DNA of 6,511 nucleotides from Planctomycetota bacterium. GTDB lineage: Bacteria; Planctomycetota; Planctomycetia; Pirellulales; Lacipirellulaceae. Position numbers and translations under genes: made by a program. The stretch lies in NCBI GenBank assembly GCA_022615465.1, contig JAKEGR010000349.1:1-6511 (forward strand), written 5' to 3'. Numbering within the stretch: the first letter of the stretch is position 1; every line of letters starts with the position of its first letter. Below the pieces are notes generated by a model. The model was not told the DNA's origin. It did no database searches and worked only from the letters and a program-made list of their open reading frames with translations. Shown here piece after piece: positions 6,496 through 6,511 of this stretch.

Positions 6496-6511
6496 GTGTG
6501 CCCGAACCGAC

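Larger units (their letters stand above)
6240..6511 (+). pseudogene. 3' part of a dockerin plus PEP-CTERM surface-protein gene, lacking a proper 5' end, runs off the window
   Basis: An open frame reads VGDYGRNDEVDAADYTVWRD from 6252, then RLGTS, a linker and VDESDFAAWKNNFG (ending at 6401). This is the dockerin-like paired repeat common at the C-termini of planctomycete exported proteins. It continues through an Ala/Ser/Gly-rich stretch to VPEP (6498-6509) followed by AC, the first two bases of a Thr codon, which is how PEP-CTERM/exosortase sorting signals begin. The trans-membrane helix and basic tail of that signal would lie just beyond the window. Such proteins need an N-terminal signal peptide, but none is possible here. 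The frame extends upstream only into the shadow of acuI, to an ATG at 6060 and an upstream stop at 6048. The only local start is a TTG at 6240 overlapping the acuI stop as TTGA. The first calcium loop also departs from the expected DxNxNG form (DYGRND). I read it as a truncated remnant joined to acuI by deletion or insertion. An assembly join, or a short coupled ORF, cannot be excluded. Confidence 0.6.

Overview
The window looks like chromosomal DNA from a GC-rich bacterium, most likely a planctomycete of the Pirellulales type. The best taxonomic clue is at the right edge. A dockerin-like segment (VDAADYTVWRD, then a second half ending in FAAWKNNFG) leads into a VPEP motif. That combination of dockerin repeat and PEP-CTERM sorting signal is characteristic of planctomycete surface proteins. 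The assignment rests on recalled family patterns, not on a database search.

Layout. On the minus strand (1-1946) lies the front of an oligopeptide ABC transporter operon: a periplasmic OppA-type binding protein, followed by the first 18 codons of an OppB-type permease that overlaps it by 4 nt and leaves the window. About 100 bp of divergent intergenic DNA separates this from a plus-strand SPOUT (TrmH/SpoU) RNA 2'-O-methyltransferase (2046-2546). A 176-bp gap with no gene precedes acetyl-CoA synthetase (2723-4681), which is followed by a clear stem-loop terminator (4741-4771). Next come a pterin-4a-carbinolamine dehydratase (4796-5158) and, 56 nt later, a YhdH/AcuI-type NADPH-dependent acrylyl-CoA reductase (5215-6243).

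The last 270 bp are the odd part. Directly at the stop codon of acuI begins an open frame encoding the C-terminal dockerin and PEP-CTERM part of a secreted surface protein, with no signal peptide or plausible start of its own. Between the dockerin and the VPEP motif sit two short palindromes in opposite orientation. They are copies of one 24-nt element whose only differences are two compensated base pairs. The repeat pair stays in frame and encodes a linker.

Functionally the window is mostly housekeeping: peptide uptake, RNA modification, acetate activation, pterin recycling and reduction of acrylyl-CoA to propionyl-CoA. Acs and AcuI could both serve short-chain acyl-CoA metabolism, but the terminator and the unrelated phhB between them weaken any operon argument. 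I see no defence system, CRISPR array, tRNA, rRNA or transposase gene. The most unusual signals are the orphan dockerin tail, its covarying palindromic repeat, and an insert of roughly 75-85 residues in the OppA protein.
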